A stretch of 64,000 nucleotides of DNA from Pseudomonas sp. FP453 (GCF_030687495.1 NZ_CP117435.1:5832501-5896500), one strand, 5' to 3'; positions 1 through 8,773 are shown, numbered from the stretch's first letter. Translations and numbers: made by a program. The notes: a model not told the origin generated them from the sequence alone.

Positions 1-425
1 GACAGCACGGTCTGTTCGCTGGCAAGGATCGCGTCGGTGTTTTTCAGCAGCGCTTCCCAGTCGGTCTGCACCGCGCGCATCTCGGCGCGTACCGCACTGG
101 GCGCGGCGGGCAGGCCGGTTTCCGGGTCGCCTTTTTTCAGGTAGCCCCAGCGCTGGGCGAAGTCGTTGCGCGCATCCCCCAGCAGTTTGAACGCGGCCGC
201 TTTGCCGGCGGCGGCTTCGGTGGCGTTCTTGGCGATGCGCTGGGACAAGACGCGCAATTCACCGGCGTGGCCGATGTACTGCTTGTCGTAGGTGGACTGG
301 GTGTTGAGGTAGGCGAAGTTGGCGAACAGCAGCATGATGAACACGATCAGCGCGATAAACAGCACGATGATCTGTGAGCGGCTGCGCGAGCCGGCCTGGG
401 GTTTGGGCGTGGTAGCGGTGGTCAT
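1..425 (-). CDS. pilJ: Twitching-motility chemoreceptor PilJ, N-terminal part
   Basis: This is the start of the methyl-accepting chemotaxis-like receptor of the Pil-Chp system, which controls type IV pilus twitching and cAMP. The gene runs off the left edge, so only about 141 codons are present. My translation from the ATG at 425 gives a short polar N-terminus, one strongly hydrophobic membrane segment (about residues 19-37, IIVLFIALIVFIMLLFANF) and the beginning of a periplasmic helical domain containing GELRVLSQRIAKNA. The ATG overlaps the pilI stop codon (ATGA), as expected for translational coupling inside pilG-H-I-J. The signalling domain lies outside the window. Confidence 0.9.
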   Translation of the reverse strand, partial: MTTATTPKPQAGSRSRSQIIVLFIALIVFIMLLFANFAYLNTQSTYDKQYIGHAGELRVLSQRIAKNATEAAAGKAAAFKLLGDARNDFAQRWGYLKKGDPETGLPAAPSAVRAEMRAVQTDWEALLKNTDAILASEQTVL

Positions 426-946
426 GCGGCGACATCCATGAAGCCTGGGGCCTGGGCCAGAGCGAAGGGGCTGAAGACCTGCCACAGCTGGTCGCCGTCG
501 AACTGGCCCTGGATAAATGGCGCGCCGGCGCTGGCGTTCGCCAACAGCGCGTCTTGTGCGAAATGCTGCATACCCACCACCTCGTCCACCAACAACCCGA
601 CAAACAGGTCGTTGTATTCCACCACCAACACACGCCGTTGCTTGCGCGCCTTGGACAGCGCCTGGCCGAGGAACCCACCCAGGTCCATCACCGGCAACAA
701 GCGCCCACGCAGGTTAGCCACGCCCTTGACCCAGGCCTTGACCCCGGGCATTAAAGTGCAACGTGGCTCATGCAGGACTTCGGCCACTTCGCCCATCGGC
801 GCGACGAACCAATGCGCACCCACGCGAAACCCGATCCCGCTCCAACCCTGCTGGCGGGTTTCCTGGGACGGCAGGTCGGCGGCCAGCAAGCGGCAGCGGC
901 GGTCGATGTCCAGCAACAGCTCGAAGGCGGTTTGCGACTCGGTCAT
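422..946 (-). CDS. pilI: CheW-like adaptor PilI
   Basis: This cytoplasmic CheW-domain protein couples the PilJ receptor to the ChpA histidine kinase in the twitching chemosensory system. It has 174 residues, normal for PilI. A single CheW domain fills most of the chain: GIGFRVGAHWFVAPMGEVAEV is followed by the conserved GVANLRGRLLPVMDL block near residues 95-110 and VDEVVGMQ near 140. It lies between pilH and pilJ on the same strand, overlapping pilJ by four bases and separated from pilH by 12 bases, so it is part of one transcript. Confidence 0.93.
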   Translation of the reverse strand: MTESQTAFELLLDIDRRCRLLAADLPSQETRQQGWSGIGFRVGAHWFVAPMGEVAEVLHEPRCTLMPGVKAWVKGVANLRGRLLPVMDLGGFLGQALSKARKQRRVLVVEYNDLFVGLLVDEVVGMQHFAQDALLANASAGAPFIQGQFDGDQLWQVFSPFALAQAPGFMDVAA

Positions 947-958
947 GATCGCCTGCCG

Positions 959-1324
959 TCAGCCGGCCAGCACCTTGTTCAGGGTGGCGATCAGGGTTTC
1001 TTCATCCACCGGCTTGGTCAGGTAATCCTTGGCGCCCTGGCGCGCGCCCCAGATCTTGTCGGTTTCCTGATCCTTGGTGGTGATGATGATGATCGGGATC
1101 CCGTTGGTTTCCGGCTCCTTGGACAGCTGACGGGTGGCCTGGAAACCATTGAGGCCCGGCATCACGATGTCCATCAGCACGGCGTCGGGTTTTTCCTGGC
1201 GGGCCAGGGCCACGCCGTCCGCGCCGTTTTCGGCTTTGAGAACCTCGTGGCCATGCTTTTCCAGCATGCCGGTCAGTTTGTACATTTCGGTCGGCGAATC
1301 GTCGACGATCAGAACACGTGCCAT
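959..1324 (-). CDS. pilH: Response regulator PilH
   Basis: A single-domain CheY-like receiver of 121 residues. In the Pil-Chp pathway PilH receives phosphate from ChpA and opposes PilG, affecting pilus retraction. The acidic pocket (VDDSP at residues 6-10), the phospho-acceptor Asp in VLMDIVMPG and the conserved Lys in LTKPVDE are present. I start at 1324 (MARVLIVDDSP) rather than the in-frame ATG four codons upstream, because family members begin MARVLIVDDSP. There is no output domain, so it must act by protein contact. Confidence 0.94.
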   Translation of the reverse strand: MARVLIVDDSPTEMYKLTGMLEKHGHEVLKAENGADGVALARQEKPDAVLMDIVMPGLNGFQATRQLSKEPETNGIPIIIITTKDQETDKIWGARQGAKDYLTKPVDEETLIATLNKVLAG

Positions 1325-1370
1325 GGTTTTCCCCACTAACTTGGTAGACGCCGGCCCTTGTGGGGCGGTG

Positions 1371-1778
1371 TCAGTGTGCTTGTTCTACTGCGGCGAAGGC
1401 AGGCACATAGGCCTTGATCGCACCCAGCAGTTCTTCCTTGCTGAACGGCTTGGTCAAAAACTGATCGACACCGACGATACGCCCCTTGGCCTTGTCGAAC
1501 AGGCCGTCCTTGGAGGACAGCATGATCACCGGGATCGACTTGAACGCCGGGTTGTTCTTCACCAGGGCGCAGGTCTGATAGCCATCCAGGCGCGGCATCA
1601 TGATGTCGACAAAGATAATGTGCGGGTGATGATCAACAATCCGCGCCAGGGCATCGAAACCGTCGATGGCCGTGATGACTTCGCACCCTGCGTTCTTCAA
1701 CAGGGTTTCGGCGGTGCGGCGGATCGTCTTTGAATCGTCGATCACCATCACTCTCAAGGCGTTGGAATGCTGTTCCAT
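1371..1778 (-). CDS. pilG: Response regulator PilG
   Basis: A CheY-like single-domain receiver of 135 residues and the first gene of the pilG-H-I-J operon. PilG promotes pilus extension and cAMP signalling in Pseudomonas. Visible motifs are VIDDSKTIRR (acidic pair), IIFVDIMMPRLDGY with the phospho-acceptor Asp, and FLTKPFSKEEL with the switch Lys. The start at 1778 (MEQHSNALRVMVIDDSK) is chosen on family similarity; the 25 codons of open frame upstream look non-coding. It is divergent from gshB across a 239-base gap that should hold both promoters. Confidence 0.94.
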   Translation of the reverse strand: MEQHSNALRVMVIDDSKTIRRTAETLLKNAGCEVITAIDGFDALARIVDHHPHIIFVDIMMPRLDGYQTCALVKNNPAFKSIPVIMLSSKDGLFDKAKGRIVGVDQFLTKPFSKEELLGAIKAYVPAFAAVEQAH

Positions 1779-2017
1779 ATCTGCTCTACCATCGCCACAG
1801 CGAATCGGTTTTCGGTGTGTACTGCCTGATGTTGCACAGGATGGGCGCCGCAAGCCTTGGAACTCAAGGGCTGCTGCGCCGTGGCAGTCTTTTTAGCACA
1901 GTCTCCGGGCGCAATCTATCGAGCAACCGGCCAGGTGGTTTTTCCTTGACCCACAACAGCCGCAGCGCCACTCTGACGCCACTTTTATGCGCCCTAATTT
2001 GCTAGAGGAAATCCCCC

Positions 2018-2971
2018 ATGAGCGTTCGCGTCGGCATTGTCATGGACCCTATCGCCAGCATTTCCTATAAAAAGGACAGCTCGCTGGCCATGCTCCTGGC
2101 CGCCCAGGCCCGCGGCTGGACCCTGTTCTATATGGAACAGCGCGACCTGTACCAGGGCGACGGCGAGGCGCGTGCACGCATGCGCCCGCTGCAGGTGTTC
2201 GCCAACCCTGAAAAGTGGTTCGAGTTGCAGGACGAAATCGACAGCCCGCTGAGCGACCTCGACGTGATCCTGATGCGCAAGGACCCGCCGTTCGACATGG
2301 AGTTCGTCTACTCCACCTACCTGCTGGAGCAGGCCGAGCGCGCCGGCGTGCTGATCGTCAACAAGCCGCAGAGCCTGCGCGACTGCAATGAAAAGCTGTT
2401 TGCCACCCTGTTCCCACAGTGCACGCCGCCGACCGTGGTCAGCCGCCGCGCCGACGTGCTGCGTGAGTTTGCCGCCAAGCACGGTGATGTGATCCTCAAG
2501 CCGCTGGACGGCATGGGCGGCACCTCGATCTTCCGTCACCGCGCCGGCGACCCGAACCTGTCGGTGATCCTCGAAACCCTGACGGCCCTGGGCACCCAGC
2601 AGATCATGGGCCAGGCCTACCTGCCAGCGATCAAGGACGGCGACAAGCGCATCCTGATGATCGACGGCGAGCCGGTGGATTACTGCCTGGCGCGCATCCC
2701 GGCAGCCGGCGAGACCCGGGGCAACCTGGCGGCCGGTGGCCGTGGTGAAGCCCGGCCGTTGTCGGACAAGGACCGCTGGATTGCTTCGCAAGTGGGTCCA
2801 ACCCTGCGGGAAAAGGGACTGCTGTTTGTAGGCTTGGACGTCATCGGCGAGCACCTGACGGAAATCAACGTCACCAGCCCCACCTGCATCCGCGAGATCG
2901 ACAACGCGTTCGGCACCAACATCGGTGAGATGCTGATGGCCGCCATCGAGCGCAAGCTGCAAGCCAAGTGA
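2018..2971 (+). CDS. gshB: Glutathione synthetase
   Basis: Catalyses the ATP-dependent joining of glycine to gamma-glutamylcysteine, the second step of glutathione synthesis, in the cytoplasm. At 317 residues it matches the bacterial GshB length. The N-terminal domain starts VRVGIVMDPIASISYKKD. The ATP-grasp region includes VILKPLDGMGG near residue 160 and the C-terminal metal/ATP site EINVTSPTCIREIDN near 287. A purine-rich ribosome site (agaggaa) lies 9-10 bases before the ATG. It is divergent from pilG and followed by tonB3. Confidence 0.96.
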   Translation: MSVRVGIVMDPIASISYKKDSSLAMLLAAQARGWTLFYMEQRDLYQGDGEARARMRPLQVFANPEKWFELQDEIDSPLSDLDVILMRKDPPFDMEFVYSTYLLEQAERAGVLIVNKPQSLRDCNEKLFATLFPQCTPPTVVSRRADVLREFAAKHGDVILKPLDGMGGTSIFRHRAGDPNLSVILETLTALGTQQIMGQAYLPAIKDGDKRILMIDGEPVDYCLARIPAAGETRGNLAAGGRGEARPLSDKDRWIASQVGPTLREKGLLFVGLDVIGEHLTEINVTSPTCIREIDNAFGTNIGEMLMAAIERKLQAK

Positions 2972-3048
2972 CATAGAACAGCCGGACACAAACCAACATT
3001 GCGTTATCATGCGCCACCTGTGAAACGCGCGATGTTGGTTCCTTTGTC

Positions 3049-3954
3049 ATGACACTCCCGTCCGATCTGCCTCCCGAACTCTCCCACAGCGGCGTGCGCC
3101 CGGCTGATCGGCTCGGATTCACCCTGTTCCTGGCGGCGCTGATTCACCTGGCCCTGATCCTCGGCATCGGCTTCACCCTGGTCGAGCCCAAGCAGATCAC
3201 CCGCACCCTGGAAATCACCCTCGCCACGTTCAAGAGCGAAAAGGCGCCCGAAAAGGCCGACTTTCTCGCCCAGGACAACCAGCAGGGCAGCGGCACCCTG
3301 GACAAGAAAGCGGTGCCCAAGACCACCGAAGTGGCGCCGTTCCAGGACAACAAGGTCAATAAAGTCACCCCGCCACCGACGCCCAAGCCAGAGGTCAAGC
3401 AGGCAGCGCCCAAGGCCACCGTGACCACCGTGGCGCCCAAGCCGCAAAAAGCCGCGACCCAGCCCGAAAAAGCCAAGACCGAGCCCAAACCCGAGCCCGC
3501 CAAGCCGGCACCGACCTTCGACAGCTCGCAGCTATCCGACCAGATCTCTAGCCTGGAAGCCGAACTGGCCAATGAACAACAGCTCTATGCCAAGCGCCCG
3601 CGTATCTACCGCCTGAACGCGGCCTCGACCATGCGCGACAAGGGCGCCTGGTATAAGGACGAGTGGCGCAAGAAGGTCGAGCGCATCGGCAACCTCAACT
3701 ACCCGGACGAAGCCCGCCGCCAGCAGATATATGGCAATTTGCGCTTGTTGGTGTCGATCAACCGCGATGGTTCGTTATATGAGGTGCAGGTGCTCGAATC
3801 CTCCGGCCAACCGCTGCTGGACCAGGCCGCCCAACGCATCGTGCGCCTGGCTGCACCGTTTGCGCCGTTTACCGGGGACTTGAACGATATCGACCGCCTG
3901 GAAATCATCCGCACCTGGAAGTTCGCCAAGGGCGACCGCCTCTCCAGCAACTAA
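3049..3954 (+). CDS. tonB3: TonB-family energy transducer (TonB3-type)
   Basis: An inner-membrane-anchored periplasmic protein of 301 residues. It has a cytoplasmic start, one membrane helix (LGFTLFLAALIHLALILGIG, about residues 24-43), a long Pro/Lys/Glu-rich spacer (about 85-150) that can span the periplasm, and a C-terminal TonB domain (YPDEARRQQIYGNLRLLVSI onward, ending in RTWKFAKG). In P. aeruginosa the TonB paralogue next to gshB and pilG is TonB3, linked to twitching and pilus assembly rather than iron uptake; I assign the same identity from position and architecture. It lies 77 bases downstream of gshB. Confidence 0.86.
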   Translation: MTLPSDLPPELSHSGVRPADRLGFTLFLAALIHLALILGIGFTLVEPKQITRTLEITLATFKSEKAPEKADFLAQDNQQGSGTLDKKAVPKTTEVAPFQDNKVNKVTPPPTPKPEVKQAAPKATVTTVAPKPQKAATQPEKAKTEPKPEPAKPAPTFDSSQLSDQISSLEAELANEQQLYAKRPRIYRLNAASTMRDKGAWYKDEWRKKVERIGNLNYPDEARRQQIYGNLRLLVSINRDGSLYEVQVLESSGQPLLDQAAQRIVRLAAPFAPFTGDLNDIDRLEIIRTWKFAKGDRLSSN

Positions 3955-3957
3955 CCC

Positions 3958-3990
3958 CGTGGCGAGGGAGCTTGCTCCCTCGCCACAGGC
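3958..3990. repeat. Single REP palindrome, gcgaggg family
   Basis: A GC-rich palindrome (ggcgagggagc ttg ctccctcgcc) directly after the tonB3 stop. This short REP family is common in P. fluorescens genomes and is different from the tgtgggagctgg family that dominates the rest of the window. It has no T-tract, so it may stabilise the mRNA 3' end rather than act as a simple terminator. Confidence 0.8.
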
Positions 3991-4048
3991 GGGTGCCCAC
4001 CGATGATCAGGCTTGTCAGTTCGCCCCTCCAACGCCACACTAGCGGAC

Positions 4049-4619
4049 ATGAAAAACGTCAGCCCGACCTACCTCAAGCACCAATTCCTGATCGCCATGC
4101 CCCACATGGCCGACCCGAACTTTGCGCAGACCTTGACCTATATCGTCGAGCACACGGCCAATGGTGCCATGGGGCTGGTGGTGAACCGCCCGCAAGCGCT
4201 GAACCTGGCGGACATTCTTGAGCAACTGCGCCCGGAGATCGACCCGCCGGCCCGCTGCCAGCATGTGCCGATCTACATCGGCGGGCCGGTGCAGACCGAT
4301 CGCGGTTTTGTGCTGCACCCCACCGGGCCGAAATTCCAGGCCACGGTCGACCTTGACGGTGTGTCACTGTCCACGTCCCAGGACGTGCTGTTCGCCATCG
4401 CCGACGGCGTGGGCCCCGAACAAAGCGTGATCACCCTCGGCTACGCCGGTTGGGAAGCCGGGCAACTGGAAGCGGAACTGGCCAGCAACGCCTGGCTGAG
4501 CTGCCCGTTTGACGCCGACATCCTGTTCAACACCCCCCGTCGAGCTGCGCCTGGAGGCGGCCGCCGCCAAGCTGCGCGTCAACCTCAACCTGCTGACCAG
4601 CCAGGCGGGGCACGCCTGA
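4049..4619 (+). CDS. algH: YqgE/AlgH family protein, frame broken near the C-terminus
   Basis: A conserved cytoplasmic protein of the UPF0301 (YqgE/AlgH) family whose biochemical role is unsettled; AlgH has been linked to alginate regulation in Pseudomonas. It starts [20 protein letters not shown] and keeps the family blocks [21 protein letters not shown] and [16 protein letters not shown]. At 4533-4538 a run of six C shifts the frame: after DILFNTP the protein should continue [19 protein letters not shown] and stop at 4617-4619, but as written it runs on into the next gene. Removing one C gives 189 residues, the usual family length. The corrected stop overlaps the ruvX start (TGATG). Confidence 0.85.
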
Positions 4620-5054
4620 TGGCCTTGCGTTTGATCCTCGGCTTTGACTACGGCACCAAACAGATCGGCGTAGCGGTCGGCCAGGTCATCACCGGCCAGG
4701 CCCGCGAGCTGTGCACCTTGAAAGCCCAGAACGGCATACCCGACTGGAACCAGGTCGAAGCCCTGATCAAGGTGGAAGCCCGACGCCGTGGTGGTCGGCC
4801 TGCCCCTGAACATGGACGGCACCCCCAGCGACATGTGCCTGCGCGCCGAAAAATTCGCCCGCCGCCTCAATGGCCGCTACAACCTGCCCTTCTATACCCA
4901 CGATGAACGCCTGACCACCTTTGAAGCCAAGGGTGAACGCCGCGACCGTGGCGGCCAGAAGGGCAGCTACCGCGACAACCCCGTGGACGCCATCGCCGCC
5001 GCCTTGCTGTTGCAGGGTTGGCTGGATGAAAACACCGCTTTATTTGAATCCTGA
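4619..5054 (+). CDS. ruvX: RuvX/YqgF Holliday-junction resolvase-like protein, frame broken
   Basis: An RNase H-fold nuclease-like protein of the YqgF/RuvX family, connected with processing of the 16S rRNA 5' end and with Holliday junctions. The first half ([21 protein letters not shown], with the catalytic Asp in GFDYGT) and second half ([12 protein letters not shown] ... [11 protein letters not shown] ... [18 protein letters not shown]) are in different frames. The break is at about 4771, where the family's KEWKPD has lost two bases (aag g tgg aag). Restoring two bases gives 145 residues, normal for the family. The gene is usually essential or important, so a sequence error is likely. Confidence 0.85.
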
Positions 5055-5056
5055 CT

Positions 5057-5079
5057 GACGCGGCTTGCCGCGTCTTTTT
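5057..5079 (+). terminator. Intrinsic terminator after ruvX
   Basis: A perfect hairpin (gacgcgg cttg ccgcgtc) is followed at once by five T. It starts two bases after the ruvX stop codon and lies 49 bases before pyrR. It could end the gshB-ruvX transcript or attenuate read-through into the pyrR-pyrB-pyrC' operon. Confidence 0.8.
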
Positions 5080-5127
5080 ACGTTTGAGCCCGGACCTTGC
5101 CTGCGCGTAGGTCCTGAAGGAGCCTGC

Positions 5128-5634
5128 ATGAGCCTGCCGAACCCCGCCGAACTGATCAGCCAGATGGCCACCCGCCTCACGGCCCATCTGGAACACCGCA
5201 ACATCAGCGAGCCGCGCTTCATCGGCATTCGCACCGGCGGTGTGTGGGTCGCCCAGGCATTGCTGGAAGCGCTGGGCAGCGATTCGCCCCTCGGCACCCT
5301 GGACGTGTCCTTCTACCGCGACGACTTCAGCCAGAACGGCCTGCACCCGCAAGTGCGCCCTTCGGCCCTGCCGTTCGAGATCGAAGGCCAGCACCTGGTG
5401 CTGATCGACGACGTGCTGATGAGCGGCCGTACCATCCGCGCCGCCATGAACGAACTGTTCGACTACGGCCGCCCGGCCAGCGTGACGCTGGTCTGCCTGC
5501 TGGACCTGGACGCCGGCGAATTGCCGATCAGCCCGGATGTGGTCGGCGCGACGCTGTCGCTGGCGCCCCACCAGCGGGTAAAATTGTCCGGTCCCACGCC
5601 GCTCGAACTCGAACTGCAAGACCTCGCCCTTTAA
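5128..5634 (+). CDS. pyrR: Bifunctional pyrimidine regulator / uracil phosphoribosyltransferase PyrR
   Basis: A PRTase-fold protein of 168 residues that senses UMP/UTP or converts uracil to UMP, and regulates pyr genes in many bacteria. The PRPP-binding signature [19 protein letters not shown] is near residues 91-109, and [12 protein letters not shown] near 30-41 matches the family. The start at 5128 ([10 protein letters not shown]) has an aaggag site seven bases upstream and excludes 21 unlikely codons before it. It lies 23 bases upstream of pyrB in a pyrR-pyrB-pyrC' operon. Confidence 0.94.
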   Translation: MSLPNPAELISQMATRLTAHLEHRNISEPRFIGIRTGGVWVAQALLEALGSDSPLGTLDVSFYRDDFSQNGLHPQVRPSALPFEIEGQHLVLIDDVLMSGRTIRAAMNELFDYGRPASVTLVCLLDLDAGELPISPDVVGATLSLAPHQRVKLSGPTPLELELQDLAL

Positions 5635-5657
5635 ACCCCTTGTAAAGAGTCCCCGCG

Positions 5658-6664
5658 ATGACGCCTCTAGATGCCAAGCGCCCGCTGCAGCTCAATGCTC
5701 AGGGTCAGTTGCAACACTTCTTGTCCCTCGACGGTTTGCCCCGCGAGCTGCTCACTGAAATCCTCGACACCGCCGACTCGTTCCTCGAAGTCGGTGGCCG
5801 CGCGGTGAAGAAGGTCCCGCTGCTGCGCGGCAAGAGACCATCTGCAATGTGTTCTTCGAGAACTCCACCCGCACCCGCACCACCTTTGAACTGGCGGCCC
5901 AACGGCTGTCGGCCGACGTGATCACGCTGAACGTGTCCACCTCGTCGGCGAGCAAGGGCGAAACCCTGCTCGACACCCTGCGCAACCTCGAAGCCATGGC
6001 CGCCGACATGTTCGTGGTGCGCCACGCTGACTCCGGCGCCGCGCACTTCATCGCCGAGCACGTGTGCCCGCAGGTCGCGATCATCAACGGCGGCGATGGC
6101 CGTCACGCCCACCCGACCCAGGGCATGCTCGACATGCTCACCATCCGTCGGCACAAGGGCAGCTTTGAAAACCTTTCGGTGGCCATCGTCGGCGACATCC
6201 TGCACTCACGTGTGGCGCGCTCGAACATGCTGGCCCTGAAAACCCTGGGTTGCCCGGACATCCGCGTGATCGCGCCAAAAACCCTGCTGCCGGTGGGTAT
6301 CGAGCAGTACGGCGTGAAGGTCTACACCGACATGGCCGAAGGCCTCAAGGATGTGGACGTGGTGATCATGCTGCGCCTGCAACGCGAGCGCATGGCCGGT
6401 GGCCTGCTGCCGAGCGAAGGTGAGTTCTACCGCCTGTTCGGCCTGACCACCGCACGTTTGGCCGGCGCCAAGCCGGATGCCATCGTGATGCACCCGGGCC
6501 CGATCAACCGTGGCGTGGAGATTGAGTCGGCGGTGGCCGACGGTCCGCAATCGGTGATCCTGAACCAGGTCACCTACGGCATCGCCATCCGCATGGCCGT
6601 GCTGTCCATGGCCATGAGCGGGCAAACCGCGCAACGTCAATTCGAGCAGGAGAACGCCCAGTGA
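5658..6664 (+). CDS. pyrB: Aspartate carbamoyltransferase catalytic chain, frame broken near the N-terminus
   Basis: Condenses carbamoyl phosphate with aspartate, the first committed step of pyrimidine synthesis. The carbamoyl-phosphate site [12 protein letters not shown] and the [12 protein letters not shown] block are clear, with [14 protein letters not shown] near the C-terminus. The N-terminal 60 codons ([16 protein letters not shown] ... VPLLRGK) are in another frame. At 5833-5838 the text reads aag-aga-cca where [11 protein letters not shown] requires aag-acc-atc, so two extra bases (a repeated ag) are present. Removing them gives 334 residues, the expected Pseudomonas length with the N-terminal extension that carries the effector site. 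The stop overlaps the pyrC' start (GTGA). Confidence 0.88.
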
Positions 6665-7932
6665 AGCTCAGCATCCTCGGCGCCCGCGTCATCGATCCAG
6701 CCAGTGGCCTGGATCAAGTTACCGATCTGCACCTGGAAGCCGGCAAGATCATTGCCATCGGCGCTGCACCTACCGGTTTCAGCCCGGTGGAAACCATCGA
6801 CGCCAAAGGCCTGGTGGCCGCGCCTGGCCTGGTGGACCTGAACGTCGCCCTGCGCGAACCGGGCTACAGCCGCAAAGGCAGCATCATCAGCGAAACCCGC
6901 GCCGCTGCGGCCGGTGGCGTGACCAGCCTGTGCTGCCCGCCGCACACCAAGCCGATCCTCGACACCTCGGCAGTGACCGAGCTGATCCTCGACCGCGCCC
7001 GTGAAGCCGGCAACTGCAAAGTGTTCCCCATCGGCGCCCTGAGCAAAGGCCTGGAAGGTGCACAACTCGCCGAACTGATCGCCCTGCGCGACGCCGGTTG
7101 CGTGGCCTTCGGCAACGGCCTGGAGAGTTTCCGCAGCACCCGTACGTTGTTGCGTGCCCTGGAATACGCGGCCACCTTTGACCTGACGGTGATCTTCCAC
7201 TCCCAGGACCGCGACCTGGCCGAAGGCGGCCTGGCCCATGAAGGCGCCGTGGCCAGCTTCCTCGGCCTGCCGGGCATCCCCGAGACCGCCGAGACCGTGG
7301 CCCTGGCCCGCGACCTGCTCCTGGTGGAACAAAGCGGCGTGCGCGCGCACTTCAGCCAGCTGACCAGCGCACGGGGCGTGGCCCTGATCGCCCAGGCCCA
7401 GGCCCGTGGCTTGCCGGTGACGGCGGATGTGGCGTTGTATCAGCTGATTCTGACGGACGAGGCGCTGATCGACTTCTCCAGCCTGTACCACGTGCAGCCG
7501 CCGCTGCGCACTCGGGCCGACCGTGACGGTTTGCGGGCGGCGGTTAAATCCGGTGTGGTTTCGGCGATTTCCAGCCACCACCAACCCCATGAGCGTGATG
7601 CCAAGCTGGCGCCGTTTGGCGCGACAGAGCCGGGGATCAGCAGCGTCGAGCTGTTGTTGCCGTTGGCGATGACGTTGGTGGAAGAAGGCCTGCTGGACTT
7701 GCCGACACTGCTGGCACGCCTGAGTGCGGGCCCGGCCGAGGCCTTGCGCCTGCCAGCTGGCAAATTGGCAGTGGGTGCGGCAGCGGACGTGGTGCTGTTC
7801 GACCCGGCCAGTTCCACCGTGGCGGGCGAGCATTGGCTGTCGAAGGGTGAGAATTGCCCGTTCATGGGCCATAGCCTGCCGGCGGCGGTGCGTTACACCT
7901 TGGTCGACGGCCGGATCACCTACCAGGCCTGA
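6661..7932 (+). CDS. pyrC': Inactive dihydroorotase homologue PyrC' (ATCase scaffold)
   Basis: A 423-residue amidohydrolase-fold protein starting at a GTG that overlaps the pyrB stop. In Pseudomonas the product of this gene is a dihydroorotase-like subunit needed to assemble the dodecameric aspartate transcarbamoylase, not an active enzyme. The sequence agrees: where active enzymes have the zinc-binding HxH of the D-x-H-x-H-x-R-E-P-G motif, this protein reads [16 protein letters not shown] (about residues 58-73), so both His are absent. FHSQD and AISSHHQPH blocks remain. True dihydroorotase activity must come from another pyrC outside the window. Confidence 0.92.
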   Translation: MKLSILGARVIDPASGLDQVTDLHLEAGKIIAIGAAPTGFSPVETIDAKGLVAAPGLVDLNVALREPGYSRKGSIISETRAAAAGGVTSLCCPPHTKPILDTSAVTELILDRAREAGNCKVFPIGALSKGLEGAQLAELIALRDAGCVAFGNGLESFRSTRTLLRALEYAATFDLTVIFHSQDRDLAEGGLAHEGAVASFLGLPGIPETAETVALARDLLLVEQSGVRAHFSQLTSARGVALIAQAQARGLPVTADVALYQLILTDEALIDFSSLYHVQPPLRTRADRDGLRAAVKSGVVSAISSHHQPHERDAKLAPFGATEPGISSVELLLPLAMTLVEEGLLDLPTLLARLSAGPAEALRLPAGKLAVGAAADVVLFDPASSTVAGEHWLSKGENCPFMGHSLPAAVRYTLVDGRITYQA

Positions 7933-7965
7933 TAAGCCCCATACCTAACAGTGGGCACGGTTCAA

Positions 7966-8052
7966 TGTGGGAGCTGGCTTGCCTGCGATAGCATCACCTC
8001 GGTCTGCCTGACACACCGAGGTGCCTGCATCGCAGGCAAGCCAGCTCCCACA
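7966..8052. repeat. REPIN: two inverted REPs of the tgtgggagctgg family
   Basis: A tgtgggagctggcttgcctgcgat unit (given here only as its family, positions 7966-7989) faces its reverse complement (about 8028-8052), with an inner short palindrome cacctcgg/ccgaggtg in the loop. It lies between pyrC' and the convergent TM2 gene. Arrangement: tgtggg ends outward. Confidence 0.93.
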
Positions 8053-8095
8053 CAAGCCTGTTCCCACAGTGGGTTCTGTCTAGACCTCTAGAAAC

Positions 8096-8524
8096 TCAGC
8101 GGCCGCCATTGCGCTCGGCATTGCGGATCGAAATCTGCGTATTCAACGTCCAGAAGTCATACAGCACCCCCACCAGGAACAAACCACCGGTCAGCAGGTA
8201 GATCAAACCGGTGATCCATTTGCCCTGGTACATGCGGTGCACACCGAACACCCCCAGGAACGTCAACAGAATCCAGGCCACGTTGTATTCGATCGGCCCG
8301 GCGGTAAACCGCAGGTCGGCTTCACGGTCCATGGCCGGGATCAGGAACAGGTCGATCAGCCAGCCAATGCCCAGCAGGCCGAAGGTGAAAAACCAGATCG
8401 TGCCGGTCACGGGCTTGCCGTAATAGAAGCGGTGCGCGCCGGTAAATCCGAAAATCCAGAGCAGGTAACCGATCACCTTACTGTGCGTGTCGTGCTGGGA
8501 AACATCTTGCCGATAGGTGTTCAT
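8096..8524 (-). CDS. Membrane protein with two TM2 domains
   Basis: A 142-residue membrane protein. It contains two copies of the TM2 unit: GFTGAHRFYYGKPVTGTIWF with LLGIGWLIDLFLIP (about residues 26-62), and LGVFGVHRMYQGKWITGLIY with LFLVGVLYDFWTL (about 91-128). Each has the typical G-x-H-R-F/M-Y-x-G-K turn followed by a second helix ending in a D-F/L-aromatic motif. TM2 proteins are widespread and of unknown function. It is convergent with pyrC' and divergent from the NlpC/P60 gene. Confidence 0.85.
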   Translation of the reverse strand: MNTYRQDVSQHDTHSKVIGYLLWIFGFTGAHRFYYGKPVTGTIWFFTFGLLGIGWLIDLFLIPAMDREADLRFTAGPIEYNVAWILLTFLGVFGVHRMYQGKWITGLIYLLTGGLFLVGVLYDFWTLNTQISIRNAERNGGR

Positions 8525-8773
8525 CGCGTACCTCTTTTGCCTCGATAGATAAATATTTTCATTTTCTTTGTGACTTTTTTACGGGCGCCCGACGTGTGGC
8601 CGATGGTATCTTCCCTCCCGCAAAGCCTTGTGCCACCTGACTTGTGTAGGACAATTGCGGCGATTCGTCGCGTTTTTGCTGACTTTGACCCCAAGGTTCA
8701 ATCGACAAACGGCCTTATAACGACACAAAAAGCTGTTATAAAGTTGCGCGCAAACCAAAAAGAGCCACGCCTA

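Noticed and set aside
4049..4906. AlgH-RuvX fusion protein
   Set aside because: It is produced by one extra C and loses frame again in ruvX. The proper stop and overlapping start are both visible.
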